The notes under the pieces: generated by a model | Told to the model about the DNA's origin: nothing | The model's database searches: none | Seen by the model: only the letters and a program-made list of their open reading frames with translations | Shown: positions 62,682 through 64,000 of the stretch, piece after piece | How positions within the stretch are numbered: the first letter of the stretch is position 1 | Layout: every line of letters begins with the position of its first letter | Source: Dendrolimus kikuchii | Taxonomy: Eukaryota > Arthropoda > Insecta > Lepidoptera > Lasiocampidae | Reading direction: 5' to 3' | Assembly: GCA_019925095.2 (NCBI GenBank) | Contig: CM034392.1 | Location: forward strand, 1,061,501-1,125,500 | Length of the DNA stretch: 64,000 nucleotides | Position numbers and translations under genes: made by a program

Positions 62682-63468
62682 CTGAGTGATGACATCAGCA
62701 GTTTAATAAAGAAGGGTACTAAGGAAAGCCGTACCTAGCGTTATGTTAAACCCAATGACTTAAAATATATCATGTAAAAAATTATAGTATCACCATGAAA
62801 TTTTAGTGAAATGATAAAAGGAGTGACTGAGCGAATGAGTGAGTAGGTGAATGAATAAGTGAGTGAGTATGCGAATGAATTAAAGAATTTATTCGAAACC
62901 ATTAACATAGTGTACAGGAACAAGTTGGTATCGCAAACAACTGCTGTAGTATAATACTGTGCCACTTCCAGACAACTCGTTTGTTATACAATTTAAAAAA
63001 GAAAATTATTTTAATGTATATTGTCACACTTTAAATGTGAGCAAAAATAAAAAAAAGGAATAATAATTTATAATTAATTTACTGAAACATATACAACAAG
63101 CACTGTGAATAAAAACGAAAAAACTTGAGAGGTGTCAAGGGACACCCGGATGGAACGAAGTTCCTTTCGATTAATTAGTGAAGGAATTGTAATAAAATTT
63201 TATTTTTTTTAAGTTATAATAATATTTTATTTATTATTAACAAATATAATGTTATATAAACTTATTATTAACAAATATAACAAATTAAGTTGTCTCTCTC
63301 TCTCTATAAGAGAGAGAGACAGACAGACAGACAGAGAAACAAGCGACGCCGCACAGCTTACAATAGCTTACTATAGCAAAAAGTGTCGTGACAACTTTTC
63401 GTAAGAAATTTTTCCGTCTAGCCCCCTTTCACAACGCGCGATAAGGAACTTCGTTCCAATAACATATA
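62682..63468. other. Intron upstream of exon 1; nothing recognised
   Basis: Contains (GAGT)-like repeats near 62830-62875 and CT/GA microsatellites at 63293-63335 that form a hairpin (TCTCTCTCTC/GAGAGAGA). No exon found. Confidence 0.5.
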
Positions 63469-63499
63469 TCCCTATTAATATTATAAATGCGAAAGTAAC

Positions 63500-63532
<33 letters not shown>

Positions 63533-64000
63533 TCCGTTTTCACGTAAAAACTACTGGACCGATTTGGCTGAAACTCAGTATATATATATTTTCGATGCCG
63601 AGAATGAACATAGGATACTTTTCATCCCGGAAAATGGGATAGTTTCCGGGATAAAAGTATATTTGTCTCTGTGTTTGTTATCCTTTTATGGAAAAACTAT
63701 TGGACCGATTTGGCTGATACTCGGTATATATGTAATTTGAATTCCGAGGGTGGACAAGGGATAATTTTCATCCCGGATAATGGGATAGATTTGTGTAAAG
63801 ATTATCCCAAAAGTAGGACAAGCTTTGGTTGGTTTGTGTGATTTGCCATTTTCATCAGTTTGGTTGTTTTGTCCTTTTGCCCTTTTTCTCTTTTGCCCTT
63901 TTGCCCTTTTTCCATTTTTCTCTTTTGCCCCTTTGCCCTTTTTCTCTTTTGCCCTTTTGCCCTTTTTCCATTTTTCTCTTTTGTCCTTTTGCCCCTTTGC
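63469..64000 (+). mobile_element. Helitron-like element with a pyrimidine minisatellite, runs off the window
   Basis: 5' end TCCCTATTAATATTATAAATG after A, with an expanded CTGTCTGT tract. From about 63865 to the window end it contains CCCTTTTGCCCTTTTTCTCTTTT-type repeats at the same internal position as the minisatellite in the copy at 31519. Confidence 0.68.

Overview
This is arthropod DNA, most likely from a moth or butterfly (Lepidoptera). It is AT-rich, packed with transposable elements, and has small GC-rich exons spread over long introns. I see no prokaryotic genes, rRNA, functional tRNA or CRISPR. The Lepidoptera call is an inference from the repeat mix: RTE-clade LINEs with (TATG)n tails, tRNA-headed SINEs, AT-targeted Helitrons, TTAA- and TWA-targeted MITEs and a BEL/Pao retrotransposon.

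One host gene covers almost the whole window on the minus strand: the middle of a VPS13 bridge-like lipid transfer protein, probably Vps13D. I placed 27 exons by hand between 62681 (N-terminal side) and 4791 (C-terminal side), about 4.37 kb of coding sequence or 1,458 codons. Both gene ends lie outside the window. Codon phase agrees across 24 of the 26 junctions. The two that fail both lie at transposon insertions: an RTE fragment next to the exon at 51468-51540, and a BEL element whose truncated LTR directly touches the exon at 19150-19235.

The introns are mostly mobile DNA. The largest element is a nearly full-length, apparently very young BEL/Pao retrotransposon (12300-19149, minus strand). 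Its 197-bp shared LTR segment is identical in both copies and its pol frame is intact. An in-frame UGA followed by CUA separates gag from pol, and a 9-bp G run breaks the gag frame. Both outer LTR ends are missing. An abundant 235-310 bp A-tailed retroposon, called R300 here (unclassified), has more than 20 copies. Also present are RTE LINE 3' fragments, two tRNA-derived SINE families, Helitron-like elements with internal minisatellites, a hAT-like element, PIF/Harbinger-like and piggyBac-like MITEs, long inverted-repeat MITEs, LTR-like fragments, and 98-bp and 78-bp tandem arrays.

Layout: 1-4.8 kb repeats only; 4.8-11.9 kb exons 27-23; 12.3-19.15 kb BEL element; 19.15-38.6 kb exons 22-11; 38.6-43.7 kb repeats and tandem arrays; 43.7-62.7 kb exons 10-1; 62.7-64 kb intron and a Helitron.
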